Source: Colias croceus (taxonomy: Eukaryota > Arthropoda > Insecta > Lepidoptera > Pieridae). From it: a DNA stretch of 64,000 bases. A program made the translations under genes and the position numbers. Under the pieces are notes generated by a model that was not told where the DNA came from, made no database searches, and saw only the letters and a list, made by a program, of their open reading frames with translations. Below are positions 23,001-35,216 of this stretch, in pieces (position 1 is the first letter of the stretch; each line of letters opens with the position of its first letter). The stretch lies in contig NC_059541.1 in NCBI RefSeq assembly GCF_905220415.1, forward strand, positions 7,948,501 through 8,012,500, read 5' to 3'.

Positions 23001-26000
23001 AAACTAGCTCCATCACCTGACTGGATTGTTGGCGTATCTGCGCTGGAGCTATGTAACTTGAACTGCACTTGGAGACGATCTGCAGTTCTGCCGCTATATC
23101 CTTATGATGCGGGGACGGACAGTGGAATTAGTTATACAGTAAGTGATTATGACATATTGTAGTTTATGTACCGTATCTATCATGTAGGAGAAAAATAGGA
23201 GTCAAGATTTATTGAAATTGTAGAGTCTTAACATTGAAAAAACAAATCTTACCAAATAACTCCTTTAGGTACAATTACATACTTTTTATTATATCAATTA
23301 ACAAACATTAGATTATATATCGTAATCAGTCCAGACGCAGCCCAACCTTACCACCGGCGCCGGTTCGCGCGCTTCGCCCGGAGTGGCCGCGCGATGTTCG
23401 CTCGCCTTTCTACAGCTCTACGGGCGAGATGCGGCCATTTGCACGCCTTCGCCTTAATAGACTACGCTTGTATGAAAAGTCGTGTGATGTTACAGGTGTG
23501 TGTAGGTTTTTGTGGAAAATAAAAATTACGTGGAAATTGATTATGATTCTTAATGTTTTATGTGTGAATGGGCGCGTAAGGAATGTTTAAAGTGTGCTTT
23601 CAAATGTTTGAAATGAAAATAGAGCAATGTTAACGTTATATATCTTCTTTAATATATATAAATCTCGTGTCACAATGTTTGTCCTCAATGGACTCCTAAA
23701 CCACTTAACCGATTATAATAAAATTCGCACACCATGTGCAGTTCGATCCAACTTGAGAGATCGGATAGGTTTTATTCCGGAAATCCCACGGGAAAGGGAA
23801 CTATGCGGGGTTTTCTCTGAAAACGCGGGCGAAGCTGCGGGCGGAAAGCTAGTACATATATATAATACAGTTTTATAATACAGTTGTTAGGTTAACATCC
23901 CAACTAGCTAGCATTTTGAACATCACTTTAGATTATATCTTTACTATAAAGGCTCAGAACCAGGTAATGAGAAAACTCCCGAAGGAGTGATTCGTACTGG
24001 CGGAGGATCTTGCGCTACTCACGCGTGGGGCCCCTGGGGCCCTTGCAGCGTTACGTGCGGGGAGGGCCATGCGGCCCGCCAACGGCACTACTTGTGGCCA
24101 GCGAGGGCGAAGGCCGACGCTTGTAGGACTCCGCTGACAGACTATAGACGGTGCCAGGGACCGAGGTTGCATTGCAGGTGAGATTTTCGCCTAATGGAAG
24201 AATATTGTAAGAATATTGTGATGGAAATCAAAATGGCGAGCATTTTAAATGTGATCAGAAGGAAACTTGTTATTTACCTCATTACAATTTTTTGCAGCTA
24301 CTAGCCTTTTACAACAAATCACCACATATGTCTGTTTTAAATAAAATTTGAATTAAAAACAAACATAGAGTACAATCGGAATACGAGCCGGATCCCGCGG
24401 AGTCCACGGGCCCGTGCGCAGTATCCCCCTGGTCGGAGTGGTCGCCGTGCGCGGGGTGCGGCGTGCGCGCCCGTACGCGCCACTACATCGCCCCACGCGC
24501 GCTCAAGCGCTGCAACGTGGGCTTTCGAGCGAGGATCGTGCTGAGCCAAGCCATGCCGTGCGAGGCGGGACCGTGCTTCAAGTGCGTGTCATTATGTGTA
24601 GTTGTAGAAATAATAAATAAACACTTTTTCAGCGCGATTTCCACTTAAATGGGTACCTACTATATTTTTTTTAAATCGCACTCATTAGATATCTTACGAG
24701 AAACTTTATAGGTTTTTGTAAGGAAAAAATGATTTGTATGCCAATGTTTCTTTTCATATATTTAATTATTTTTAAACATTCATATTTTTTTGTATACAGG
24801 CCTCCAGGACAATTTGCAAATGCATCTAACTACGATTGGTTCTTTGTGGTAAGTAAAGAGCTGTTTCTCCCTTTATTTATTTTCCAATTTACAAAATTTC
24901 GTAGTTATTATTTTACTTAATCAATTTTGAATATTATTATTTAATAAAGACGTCTATTTATTTATTTTATCCTTACGTAGGATAACCCACGCGGAGAGTG
25001 CGCGGTAACACCATGGGGAGCGTGGTCACCTTGTTCTGCGAAGTGCGGGCGTGGTCGCAGGATCCGGACTAGGATGTACATTTCAAAGGATCCAAGGGTT
25101 CAGAAACTGTTAAACAAACGGTTACTTAGCGACTGGAACCAGCGGTTCGCAGAGTTCCAGAACTTGGTACTTATGGGATATTACCTAAATACATATTAAT
25201 GGTTTCTCTAAGACACAAAAAATACAATTTGATAATAAATCTACTGACTATAAAATAATAATAAATAGGTAGTTATTCGATCTAGCACACAGTGAAACAT
25301 ATTTTTTTCTCATCTTTTTTTAAAAACATTATTGATCAATGGCAAATATATATGTATATAAAACTTAGAAACAACTTCCAAATTCCAATTGAGCCTAAAA
25401 CAACTCAAAGAAAATATAATATTCAATTTCAAAATTCAAAACCTATTCTATAGACATTCCCTGCTGAGAACATAACGAGTGACAATCCGAATGTAGACCT
25501 TCTAGTCCAGGAGCATCTAGACAGATGTCAGTTCACGTTGACTCAGCAAGAGGCTCTATGCGATGGGGACGACAGCTCTTGTGATGGTGGAATACCATTT
25601 GGTAAGTGTCGAAGCTATTAACTTAGTTAATCACTGATTTTTTCTGAATTTTCTGTATTTTTTTTCGGGTTCATAATAGCATAGTGATTAAATGTCCTAA
25701 TTGGTGCTAACTATTAAGTTCGAATGAAGTTTTTGAACTTTTTTTATTTCGTGCAACAGCTGAAGTATATATATTTTCTACGGTCAATATGAAGACAAAT
25801 TAATTTTGCGTTTTACTTGATAAGGATTCCGAGCCTAATCTATGTAGGTATACTGAGAACTTACTGCTTTTATATGATTTTTATGCGTCTTTCCAAACTA
25901 TACAAGGCCAGCACGCAACGGTGTGAAACTAATCACGTATAGTTTGGAATTAACTTTTTTACAAAGTTCTTCCAATCTATACAACAGTAGTACGCAAATA

Positions 26001-29000
26001 CTCGCGTATACTTTGTAGTGAAGTAAGTAAGAATAGCGCTCCAAAATATCCTCGTAACGCCCAGGCTATTTTTACCAAACATTGGCTTGCAGCCCAAGTA
26101 CCTTTTAAAAGGTTCACATGGTGCGGACCCAGAGGTGATGAAATCTAAAAAAAGTGCCTTATTATTTCCGTACGAGCGTGGGATTTTTTCTGCATGTAAA
26201 TGTATGTCAGTGGAAGGTTTTGAGACACTAAATAACCCCAAATTCGTTATTCTTTATTTAGGCATATGGGCTTTAATGTATTGCAAAACCCGATTTTGCA
26301 AAATTCGTATTTTTGATATTATTGATTAGCGGTAGACAATATAGGGTTTATTTTATATTACAAAAAACAATGAACATAAATATTTGGATTAATACATGTC
26401 TTCCAAAATTTTAATGACTAAAAACATATCTCACACTAACAATCTGAGAAAAAAATATCAATTTTTGAACAATATGATCATTATTTTCTGTACTTATTAT
26501 TTTTAAAGGCTAGTTTATCACGTGTTTTAGGATTTCTATCAAAAGAAATCCACTTCCAACAGATGACAGAAGCAAAAATTAACAAGTTTCTAAATTGGAC
26601 CCAAAAACACTATATAATAGCAACCCATATACCTTTTAAAATCAGAATGATAGTAGGTAAATTGATATATTTCTATAGAACTTTTAAATACTTAATTTTG
26701 CAAATAAGAGTTGGTTTTTAATAAAAAAACTATTATTTTCAGATTCTTCAGAACTGGAAGAGCTTTCTTGGTTTTGGTTTATGTTGTAATCCTCATCTCC
26801 AAATAGTTCATACTTTTCTATATCTGACTGATTTAAGCTTCATCTATTTGCTCCAAATTTGCTCATCTCTCATTGGGTTACCTGAAAAGGATAGGTACTA
26901 AAAGATTCTGTAACAGACTAAATAATTTACTTTTTAATATTACTAGCTTTCCGCCCGCGGCTTCGCCCGCGTTTTCAAAGAAAAACCCGCATAGTTCCCG
27001 TTCCCGTGGGATTTCAGGGATAAAACCTAGCCTATGTTACTCGTGGATAATGTAGCTTTCGAATGGTGAAAGAATTTTTCAAATATGCCAAGTAGTTTCG
27101 GAGCCTATTCAATTCATACAAACAAACAAACAAACAAAAAATCAAACCTTTCCTCTTTATAATATTTGTATAGATGAAGGAGAAAACGGTCTAAATCATA
27201 AGTTGCAAAGGCAAATCAAATTGATTAGTGGTTTATTCCCTTATACCTTTTAAAATCCAATAATATGTTAATACTCTTATACCTTCTAAAAGGTATCCAG
27301 ATTTTACGAGGTTATTTTACACGTATATTCTTTATTTTCGCGTAAATCTAAATGTAATTATAATATTTACTTATTTGTCAACAAGCAGAGTAAGATACTC
27401 TCAGTTAAAAACCTAAGATTGCATCAATAATCATGGATTGAACTTACCACGTCCTCTAGTCAGTCGAGATGGCCAGACTTTTCGCCGGAAATTACATATA
27501 TTTTATTTTTCTATTGGCACTATTGCTTAACCATAGACAAAAACATACTTTCCAGAAGCCGGATAAAAAACAGTAATTAGATTTGGCGCGTTATTTAAAA
27601 TGTTACGGCGTTTTCAAATCAGATACTGTCAGATACCTTTAAAAAGGTACCGTGGGCGTTTATGTCATTAACGCGAGGTATTTCAACGCGACGCAAGATT
27701 TTAGGATGTGAAGTGTGGGGGGCCGTTCGCGTGACTCGCGCTCCTCGCGCTCCTCGCGTCGTTTGTTTTTCGTAACGTGCGCTATGCCACAGTGTAAAAT
27801 ATATCAAAAGTAAATTGTGATCAATTTTTATTATGTAAGCAATGTAAAAGTGTTTGTGTCAGATTGTAAATATAAAAGTAAATAAAGTAAGCATTTACAA
27901 CTTTATAAACTGAGATAAGTAGGTACTAGGAATTTATTAATTAGCACAACATAATTATGGAAGTACTTGGTGTAACTAATAAATATTACTTGCTGCTACC
28001 AGTAGAAGCTTAGAGTATTATAATATTAGAATAGTATAGAGCGCGTGTATTGCACAAATTGCTTAGTGCGCATCGAAGGCAGATGAGCTATAGATACTAT
28101 ATAAATGTGTGTGTGACAAATAGGGATGGGTAGGTATCAATTGCGTGTTGAGCTATCGATAAGTTATGTAAATAAATATGTAACATAAGAAAATATATTG
28201 TTCAATATGTTATTAAAGGAGGAATGTATGAAGAAAGTATAAATATATGTAATTTTAAATAATAATGTAAAGTCTTCTATTAATTATAAGTAGTTTAAAA
28301 AAAATGTATAATTGAAATATCTGAAAAAACGTGTGGACTTCTTAACTATTAAAATTAAGAAAATAAAAGATCGGGTTTAGTACTATTTTTTAATAATAAA
28401 TCAAATAATAATAGTATTTAATGTTAAATAAAAATAAGAATTAATTAATAATTTAAAATGAAATAATAAACAATATAAATATATATCAATTCTATACCTA
28501 CCAAAACCTTCAAAAATCAATTTAGCGGTTAAAATATAATATCGTAACATGACATACTTTACATTTACACTATAATACATTCGCATTCATAATATTAGAA
28601 AGTGTATGATACAAAACACAACACAAAATTATTTTTAATATATTTTTAAAAGAGTTTTAATATTAGGATCAAATATTAATATGTTAAAATATAGTTTTTG
28701 TAAACTATCGAGTACAGCGTTGGTCAAGTCACATCACTACGATCACGTGGCGGCAGTAAGGTGTGCGAAGGGTGCGCGAGCGAGCCTGCGCGTGTCCGCC
28801 TCCCACTTCCCCTTGTATTTATTATCTAATATCTATTTATTTAATCAGGCATAGTATGGTGCTGAAACGAGACATAGAAGGAGCGTAAATAAACAGAATG
28901 GAAGCAACCTTATAACTCAATAAATAAAGTATATTTTTAAATGTAGTTCCGTTTATAGTAAAAGCCGCTTTGCGTGTTTTATTGTTTCGTCTTTCACATT

Positions 29001-32000
29001 CGTTACAAAAATTGTGATCGAGTAACGTCTACTGCACTCTTCCTAGTTTATAATGTCAACTAAAAAAAATGAGACACGAAAAAAATCTCAATCGTCACCT
29101 AGGAACGTATAACGTAGAACCTATAATCCCATATAATAATTACGGTTTCTGTATTCGAGGCATATATTTTATGGAACATATACCCCGCCAATAAGGAACT
29201 TTTACTGTAGTGATTAATAATTATTATAAGTCAATAATCATTATTATTTGACTATTATCAATTATTTTTTAACTAATAATCATTATTGTTTTTTTCCTTA
29301 AAATAAACAACTGTAATTAATAATAATACCCCAAAATTATGCAAATAATACACCAATTACGTAATAATAATCCATACTAATATTATAAATGCGAACGTAA
29401 CTCTGTCTGTCTGTCTGTTACTCAATCACGCCTAAACTACTGAACCAATTTGCATGAAATTTGGTATAGAGATATTTTGATACCCGAAAAAGTGCATAGG
29501 CTACCTTTTATTGCGAAATATGTACCACGGGCGAAGCCGGGGCGGACCACTAGTATTATATATATAAAACAAATTATTATAAACTAAACTCTTATTTCAC
29601 AGTAACGCAGCTTTTATCGTTTTGAAATAAAAGCATACGAGGTGAAACTTTATGACCAACTGATATTTTTATTCTGTGTCATCAAGTAACTACGTTTTTA
29701 TCATATTAGTCAATTTACATACCGTTTCTTATAGTTTACTCTTTTTTTTGATACTGACACTGCTTTCTTCCGAATTTTGTTTGTTTTGTTACCCATTTTC
29801 AATAATTTATCGTTACTCAAAACGTAAAATCGAGCGGAGATAATTTGACACAGGTCCTACGTTAGCAAGCGCCTGATCAGGACTGGCGGGGTAGCGGGCA
29901 GCGCGGTTTGTAAAGAAAACGCTGGGCAACGTTAAGTTCTGAGATATAATGTATGTATGTATGTATTTAATAATTACAGGGCTTCAGTAGAAAACCAAAA
30001 TTTAGCACGTTTTCTGCAGTACATCAAAATACATATCCTTATATAAAAATTATTTCCAAAATCAGAAATTTCTTTAATAAATAATTCGTTTTCGATCTTT
30101 ATTTTAGCCTATTTTTATGATTTTATATGATCGACCAAAATACACGTGGTTGTGTAACAAATTAGCACACTTTTTAGGAAATATCTTGAAGTGTATTGAT
30201 TATTTTTTGTAGAAGCGTCATATAATTGCAAATACATGAAAAATTTGATCTTGCAAACCAATTTTACTCCGCTTCGCTGAAAGGACTCCCCTTAAGTTGG
30301 ATAACAGCTTGGGCCGGTACCACTATCGAGCTGCATGCCTTTTAATAGGTATCTGGGCGTTACGAGGTATACAGTGCCAGTACGCAATACGCATGCGGAC
30401 TAATGTAATGGTGTATATTTCGGAGTAAGCGTTTATAATATTATTGTATTGCTGTTTTTAAATCTATTATTACAATGCATGTGTATGTAATGTTGCGTAC
30501 TGAATACTGATCGTATATTTTTTGTATCGAGGATGCTTGTGTCTTCGTTCCCGACTATACTGCACGACTTACAATTGACAATAGTGCAAAAATGTAAGAA
30601 TCTATTAAGTCCAGAAGAAGACGGTTGCAAGGTGAAAGAGCCCCGCTTCGCGGGGCTCCTTTTTTGTGTAGTTAAAAAAACACGAACCTAACCTAACCCA
30701 TAGGTACCTTATCTGTTATCTATTTATTTTCCTAAGCTTACCTTAATAATATTTTTATTCCATATTTTATTGAATCAATAATAATCAAGAAGAATAAAAG
30801 TAGATAGATATAGCTGTACAAGTCTTTGATTACCTGTATATTTATTATTTCGCTCAAGCGTAAGTGGTGTAGTAGGTATATTTAGTTATTTTTTGCGTAC
30901 TGATCGTGTATAGATTGGAACGAAGAAGCAAGCATCCGCGTTACAAAGTATACACGATCAGTACGCAAAATTCGTGTATATATTGTAATAACAAACTTAA
31001 AAACAGCATTACAAAGTATACACGAGCAGTTTCCTATGGTTGCGTTCTGGCTATGTATAGTTTGGAAATACGCGATTTTTATGAATTCAATTTATAATTC
31101 GGTTTTTCCTATAGCTATAGCTAGAAAATCCTTACCTTATTTTTATCACCAGAAATATGCAAATTACCCATATCAGTGGGTCCATGCCGAAGCTACGAGG
31201 AGCGTTGGTTCTTCGACTCCAAGCGCGGGATTTGCGAGCCCTTCGGGTATACAGGGTGTGGGGGCAACTCCAATAACTTCCGCGATAGACAGACTTGTGA
31301 AAAAGCATGTGTTGGACGAAATGATACGGGCACTGGTAATTATTTTATGTGTTTTGATGTTTTATGCAAGGTTAGCTTATGTTCTAAATCTTGGATCTGT
31401 GTTTAGAGAAAAGCATTTCAGTATTAAGACGACGAAGTGTAGGTTCTGGACTTCTTATTTTTTCCTTATTTTATTGTTTATTTTATAGTAAAGTGACTGT
31501 TTTCGGGAAAATAGATAATTAATGCATAGATTGATACATATATTTTTCATATTCATAATAGAGCTGGTTATTTTGTAGTAATCCCACCCGTAGTAGAGGC
31601 GAGCACTAAAAAGCTCAAAGCGACACCACCTGCGGTCGATAATGAAGTACTACAGAACGACGCTCCACCGGTTGGTGAGTTAACTACAAACATACATAAA
31701 ATCATGATTTTATGGGTTACAATGTAGAAATCAAAATATAATGAATAATGAAGTCATTTGATAGAATTACTTTAAAACAACAGGGACATAGAGATTTAGA
31801 TTGAATTTGCAGGATCAAATAACGTAGAATGTTGTCAGAATCAGCAAATTGCAAATAAAACTCTGCTTCCTGAATTATTACATGTTTTTTCATATTTGAT
31901 TTGTTAATGAATACAAAGAATGCAAGGTTTAATAGTTAAATGTTTGTGTATATTGATGGTGGTCAGAAGACGTGAACTGCGAGATGGGTCCGTGGCTCGG

Positions 32001-33268
32001 CTGGTCCGAGTGTTTCGGAGAATGCGATGTTGCAGTTAAACTTAACTTCAGGCTCGTTCAGGTTTGTTGTGTTTTATTATTTGTTAATGGATTAATGGTT
32101 TTTATTTAATTTTATAGATTCTAATGTAATTTATAAATAATTAATATTTTATTTTTTAATTCGCAAATCGTCGCACTACCAAATCACAACGGTAAGGCAA
32201 ACCATGCGGGTTCAAATATTTGAAATACAACTTTTTCATATTTTAATTATTTACTCTTTGTTTTCTATTTGCGAATTTGTATTCTACTATTAGTTTACAA
32301 GTTTTCACGTAACGCGGTCGTCAATGACCTTCACAGACTTAAAATTAGCACTAGCTTTCCGCCCGCAGTTCTGCTTGCGTGTTATTGTAAGAAAACCGTT
32401 CTACACATTCATAAATTTAGGTACTGCTTCAAGTTTTGTATAGATACTTACGTGCTAAAAAAATAGATCGAAGAAGCTAAATAAAAAAAATCATGCCAAG
32501 TGTTTGTGACGCTACAGACAGACATAATAATAAATCAATAATTATGTACGTACCTATATCACTCGTGCACTATTTCGTGAATTTTATTGATTATAAACAA
32601 ATGGTTTTGTTTATTCTGCAGAACAATAAAAATATGTAACGGCCTTTCAGTAATAAAGGAAACGATAAGGTTAGAAAGAAATAGATTTTATATTTAACAC
32701 AAGGTTTTGGAACCGACGCAGTTGTTAATTATAAAACATTTCGTTCAATAACACAGTTTGATAATAATAGATGACAGTTTAAATAATAAAATATCGTTCA
32801 ATAGATAATATTTTGTAATATAAGATTCTTATGAACACTGATAACTCTTTAATTATTTTTGTTGAATTAATAACCAGGCGCTGAAATTCATTATCAATAA
32901 TATGAAACATTTTAACAATTATTAAGACATGACTAGTTTTCATATGCGTGGAAGTAAACTTTTACGTAGGTAGAGCTCCTTATTTATAATCTGAAATATT
33001 TAAGTAACAACTATGTAGGTACTTTTTAACATTTTTTAAATACTTACATAGTGAACTTTTTCTGCCAGTACCAACTTGTAAACAATTTTTCTGTCTTATT
33101 ATAATTATTATCTGTCTCTATTTTTATTCTTTTTTGCAGCGTCCCGCCTCCGGCTTAGGAAACCCTTGTCAGAAAGTAGTGAAAAGCCGTATTTGTAAAC
33201 CGAGACACTGTAAACATAGTAACGTCTCAGATACCTTAAACGTTGAAGATAATAATAATTATGAATAG
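20051..33268 (+). CDS. Spondin-1-like secreted matrix protein (Reelin, Spondin_N, TSP1, Kunitz)
   Basis: Fifteen exons: 20051-20249, 21436-21662, 21864-22055, 22404-22610, 22872-23138, 23330-23495, 23952-24177, 24369-24581, 24800-24848, 24981-25166, 25454-25601, 31177-31335, 31564-31674, 31967-32061, 33140-33268. All phases agree; total 2574 nt (857 aa). Domains: signal peptide 1-30 (an inner Met at residue 15 is an alternative start); Reelin domain about 35-200 (FIGFIIWAE); Spondin_N about 205-395 (VTFEGLWSRNTHPKEFP, SPFY); TSP1 modules at about 440 (WGPWGPCSVTCGEG), 510 (WSEWSPCAGCG) and 590 (WGAWSPCSAKCGRG); Kunitz domain about 685-740; a last Cys-rich TSP1-like module (WLGWSECFGEC). F-spondins are secreted and act in axon guidance and cell-matrix contact; insect and nematode forms add the Kunitz domain. 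The presumed P1 residue is Arg, suggesting trypsin-type inhibition. Drosophila fat-spondin is the nearest family member by layout. A 5.2 kb element fills the intron before the Kunitz exon. Confidence 0.92.
23646..23852 (+). mobile_element. Short Helitron, 207 bp, in a spondin intron
   Basis: Starts TCTTTAATATATATAAATC and ends AAAGCTAG before T23853. Nearly identical in sequence and length to 554-760. The 3' end carries the GCGGGCGAAGCTGCGGGC hairpin-like segment. Confidence 0.75.
26943..27174 (-). mobile_element. Helitron inside the MULE-like element
   Basis: CTAG at 26943 with CGCCCGCGGCTTCGCCCGCG just inside, ending TATTTGTATAGA at 27174, between A26942 and T27175. It is complete by its ends and is younger than the host element. 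Confidence 0.75.
28700..29090 (+). mobile_element. Possible LTR-retrotransposon remnant (LTR plus leader)
   Basis: A locally GC-rich stretch (28725-28810) is followed by AATAAATAAAG, CGTTTATAG...TTCGTTACA and then AAATTGTGATCGAG. The order resembles a BEL/Pao LTR, its TTACA end and a primer site. A short open frame begins with ATG at 29053 (MSTKKNETRKKSQ) and stops after about 19 codons. No second LTR was found, so this stays tentative. Confidence 0.35.
29371..29553 (+). mobile_element. Lep1-type Helitron, 183 bp
   Basis: Starts TCCATACTAATATTATAAATG and ends GACCACTAG between A29370 and T29554, with the hairpin-like CCACGGGCGAAGCCGGGGC before the end. It contains the CTGTCTGTCTGTCTG run usual in this lepidopteran family. 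It lies inside the MULE-like element. Confidence 0.8.
30638..30665. repeat. Perfect 9-bp GC hairpin followed by a T run
   Basis: GAGCCCCGC, loop TTC, GCGGGGCTC, then CTTTTTT. The shape is that of a bacterial intrinsic terminator, but the setting is an insect transposon, so no such role is proposed. Confidence 0.7.
32351..32400 (-). mobile_element. Helitron end fragment in the last spondin intron
   Basis: CTAGCTTTCCGCCCGC at 32351 after A32350 matches the CTAG-side end of the copies at 26943 and 14386; the rest is too decayed to delimit. Confidence 0.4.
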
Positions 33269-33339
33269 TATATGTAATTCATTCAATGTACTTGCAAATG
33301 TACGTTTTGTTTAGGAATCCAGTAATAGTGCATTGTAGG

Positions 33340-33450
33340 CATTGAGATAATATAACTACGTATGGAGGAGACACCACGATCAAAATCTGTGCGCCATTTT
33401 ACAACATAAGTGATGTAGGCGGTGTCGTCTCCATATGTATATCTCAATGG
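33340..33450. mobile_element. 111-bp hairpin MITE in the spondin 3' untranslated region
   Basis: CATTGAGATA...CGTATGGAGGAGACACCA pairs with GGTGTCGTCTCCATATG...TATCTCAATGG. TTGTAGG flanks both sides (33333-33339, 33451-33457), a 7-bp direct repeat. It starts 72 bases after the spondin stop and lies before the AATAAA near 33500, so it should be transcribed as a hairpin. Confidence 0.72.
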
Positions 33451-33457
33451 TTGTAGG

Positions 33458-35216
33458 TATCATTTTTCAGATACTTCTTTGTTTACACAAATCAAAGTAA
33501 TAAATGTTTTATGGAATTGTTGTTTTATTTATTCTCCTTCTGTTTTTAATGTAAAATAAAACAATGATCATATTATTTAACATTTTATTTGTTATAATTT
33601 ATTAATAATCAACAAAAGTTTGTACGTAACTTATCCAACTTATTCTACATAGTTGTCAACTTAGCTTTTAATTCGGCACTCGGTCAACTTATTAATTCTA
33701 GCGTTTCCTATAATACTGTCTAGGAACATCACAGTCGCTTCAATTTTTCTTCTCATCTGCATCAAACTATTCTATTATGGTATACTTAGTAGGTTACTTT
33801 TTAACAAAAACAAACTTATTAAATATTTATTAATTTATAGTAATATTACATTAACTTTATACACGTTATCCTTATAATAATCGTATTACATTATAGAGGT
33901 TTCCTATTTTTGTAAAATTTCCCTGGTCTGGTGATAAAAGGGAATCCCAAGGACTTACCGTAAACAAACATTACAGATAAACTTGTGCGCATTCTTAGTA
34001 TTTATGAATTTTAACATTTGTCGTTAGCACAGAACATATAAAGAGAGGTTCTGTGGTCGTAATAGCTATTTTTTCGGACGTAGGTACATTTTTGTAGCCA
34101 TATGTTCTGTCATTACACCACAACAGACTACATTATATTATCTCGCTTACCTATTCGCATTCTATGTGTAAACGGCAAGATAGAAGGTATAAACAGAGGA
34201 ACACATTATTTGAGCAATAACAATAATATAAAAACCTACCTACCCCAAAAATCATAAAAAATTTGGGTCGAGAGACAATATTGCAATGAATGCTTTATTC
34301 AATGTTTCATCAGCGATCCATACTGCCTTCATTATCTCTATTAATATGAAAGGCCATTGTAAAGTTGATTTAACAATGAGTTCATTTGTGATCACACAAT
34401 GGATCATTTCTTCGCATTCAATTAAATGTTTCAATGACATGCACCTAAGAACATAATATTATGTCATTTGAGTGCTTCCTGAGTTTCTATACACTTTCTT
34501 TCATGAGTACAAAGCATGTCAATTTACTACCTATTTTGTAAATTCGAGAAACTTGTTAGAAATGCAAGCCGGTCGGTAAGAAAAGTAGAAACAAATAGAT
34601 TACTATATATAGAATGTCTTTGCGCAATAGTTGTATGGTTTCTTTGGTTGTACTATTGATACGTTTTATGTTATAATACATCTTAATTAATTAATTTATA
34701 TACAAATACGCATTTTTAATGCTTATTCAAAAATAAAGATACCCTGTTTACAAAGTGTTTTGTAAAGAGCTAAATATCTTTGTGTCCTTTACTAATCATA
34801 GTCTAAGACCTAAATAATTTAGGTAGCATTTAAAATATTAGTATAAGGTTTATGCCATTTCTTAAATTGAGCATAAGTAGCAAAATTCCAATCAAAATTT
34901 AACAAAGTATATTCCTGCAATATTTTTCCTTCATAATTGTAGATCAGTTACGGACGATGCTATTACCTCTTATATTACAGTAATTAACAACAAAAAATCT
35001 CGAATAAAGATTTTAACATTAAATGTTAGATACATAATACCTATGTATTGCGGCAAAACGTACGGATATTCCCATACTGTGCAGCATTTTAGCCATTTTC
35101 ATATTCAATACCTGTGTATTGAATATGGAAATGGCTAAAAGGCTAAATGGCTAAATTCATAAATTGATATAACAGCCTGGTTCAGATAACAGTCGCTATT
35201 GCAAGCAATAATTGAG
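33458..35216. other. Intergenic stretch between convergent spondin and ZnT genes
   Basis: AT-rich, with no gene called. AATAAA near 33500 may serve as the spondin poly(A) signal. A 62-codon minus frame (34252-34440) reads smoothly but has no splice partner or recognised domain. A strong hairpin is listed separately at 35087-35140. Confidence 0.35.
35087..35140. repeat. 25-bp inverted repeat with a 4-base loop
   Basis: TTTTAGCCATTTTCATATTC...AATAC, loop CTGT, then GTATTGAATATGGAAATGGC...TAAAA. One mismatch in 25 pairs. It could be a recent palindromic duplication, a tiny fold-back element or a small-RNA hairpin; nothing in the sequence decides. Confidence 0.75.

Larger units (their letters stand above)
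25885..31073. mobile_element. 5.2 kb MULE-like element with 9-bp duplication GATTTTTAT
   Basis: The ends GCGTCTTTCCAAACTATAC and, inverted, GCGTATTTCCAAACTATAC share about 35 bp (18 of the first 19 match). The 9-mer GATTTTTAT stands immediately outside both ends (25876-25884 and 31074-31082). A 9-bp duplication fits Mutator-like elements. Both arms are made of repeated modules with CGTGTATACTTTGTA, TTCCAATCTATAC and TACTGATCGTG/TACGCAA. A further inner inverted pair is CCTCGTAACGCCCAG (26053) and CTGGGCGTTACGAGG (30352). Several TACCTTTTAAAAGGTA-like palindromes occur within. No transposase frame was found. It lies in the spondin intron, ending 103 bases before the Kunitz exon. Confidence 0.78.

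Noticed and set aside
34252..34440. 62-codon minus-strand frame downstream of ZnT
   Set aside because: The ZnT gene already ends in a good Cys-rich last exon with a stop at 35217, and no acceptor or domain supports a separate gene.
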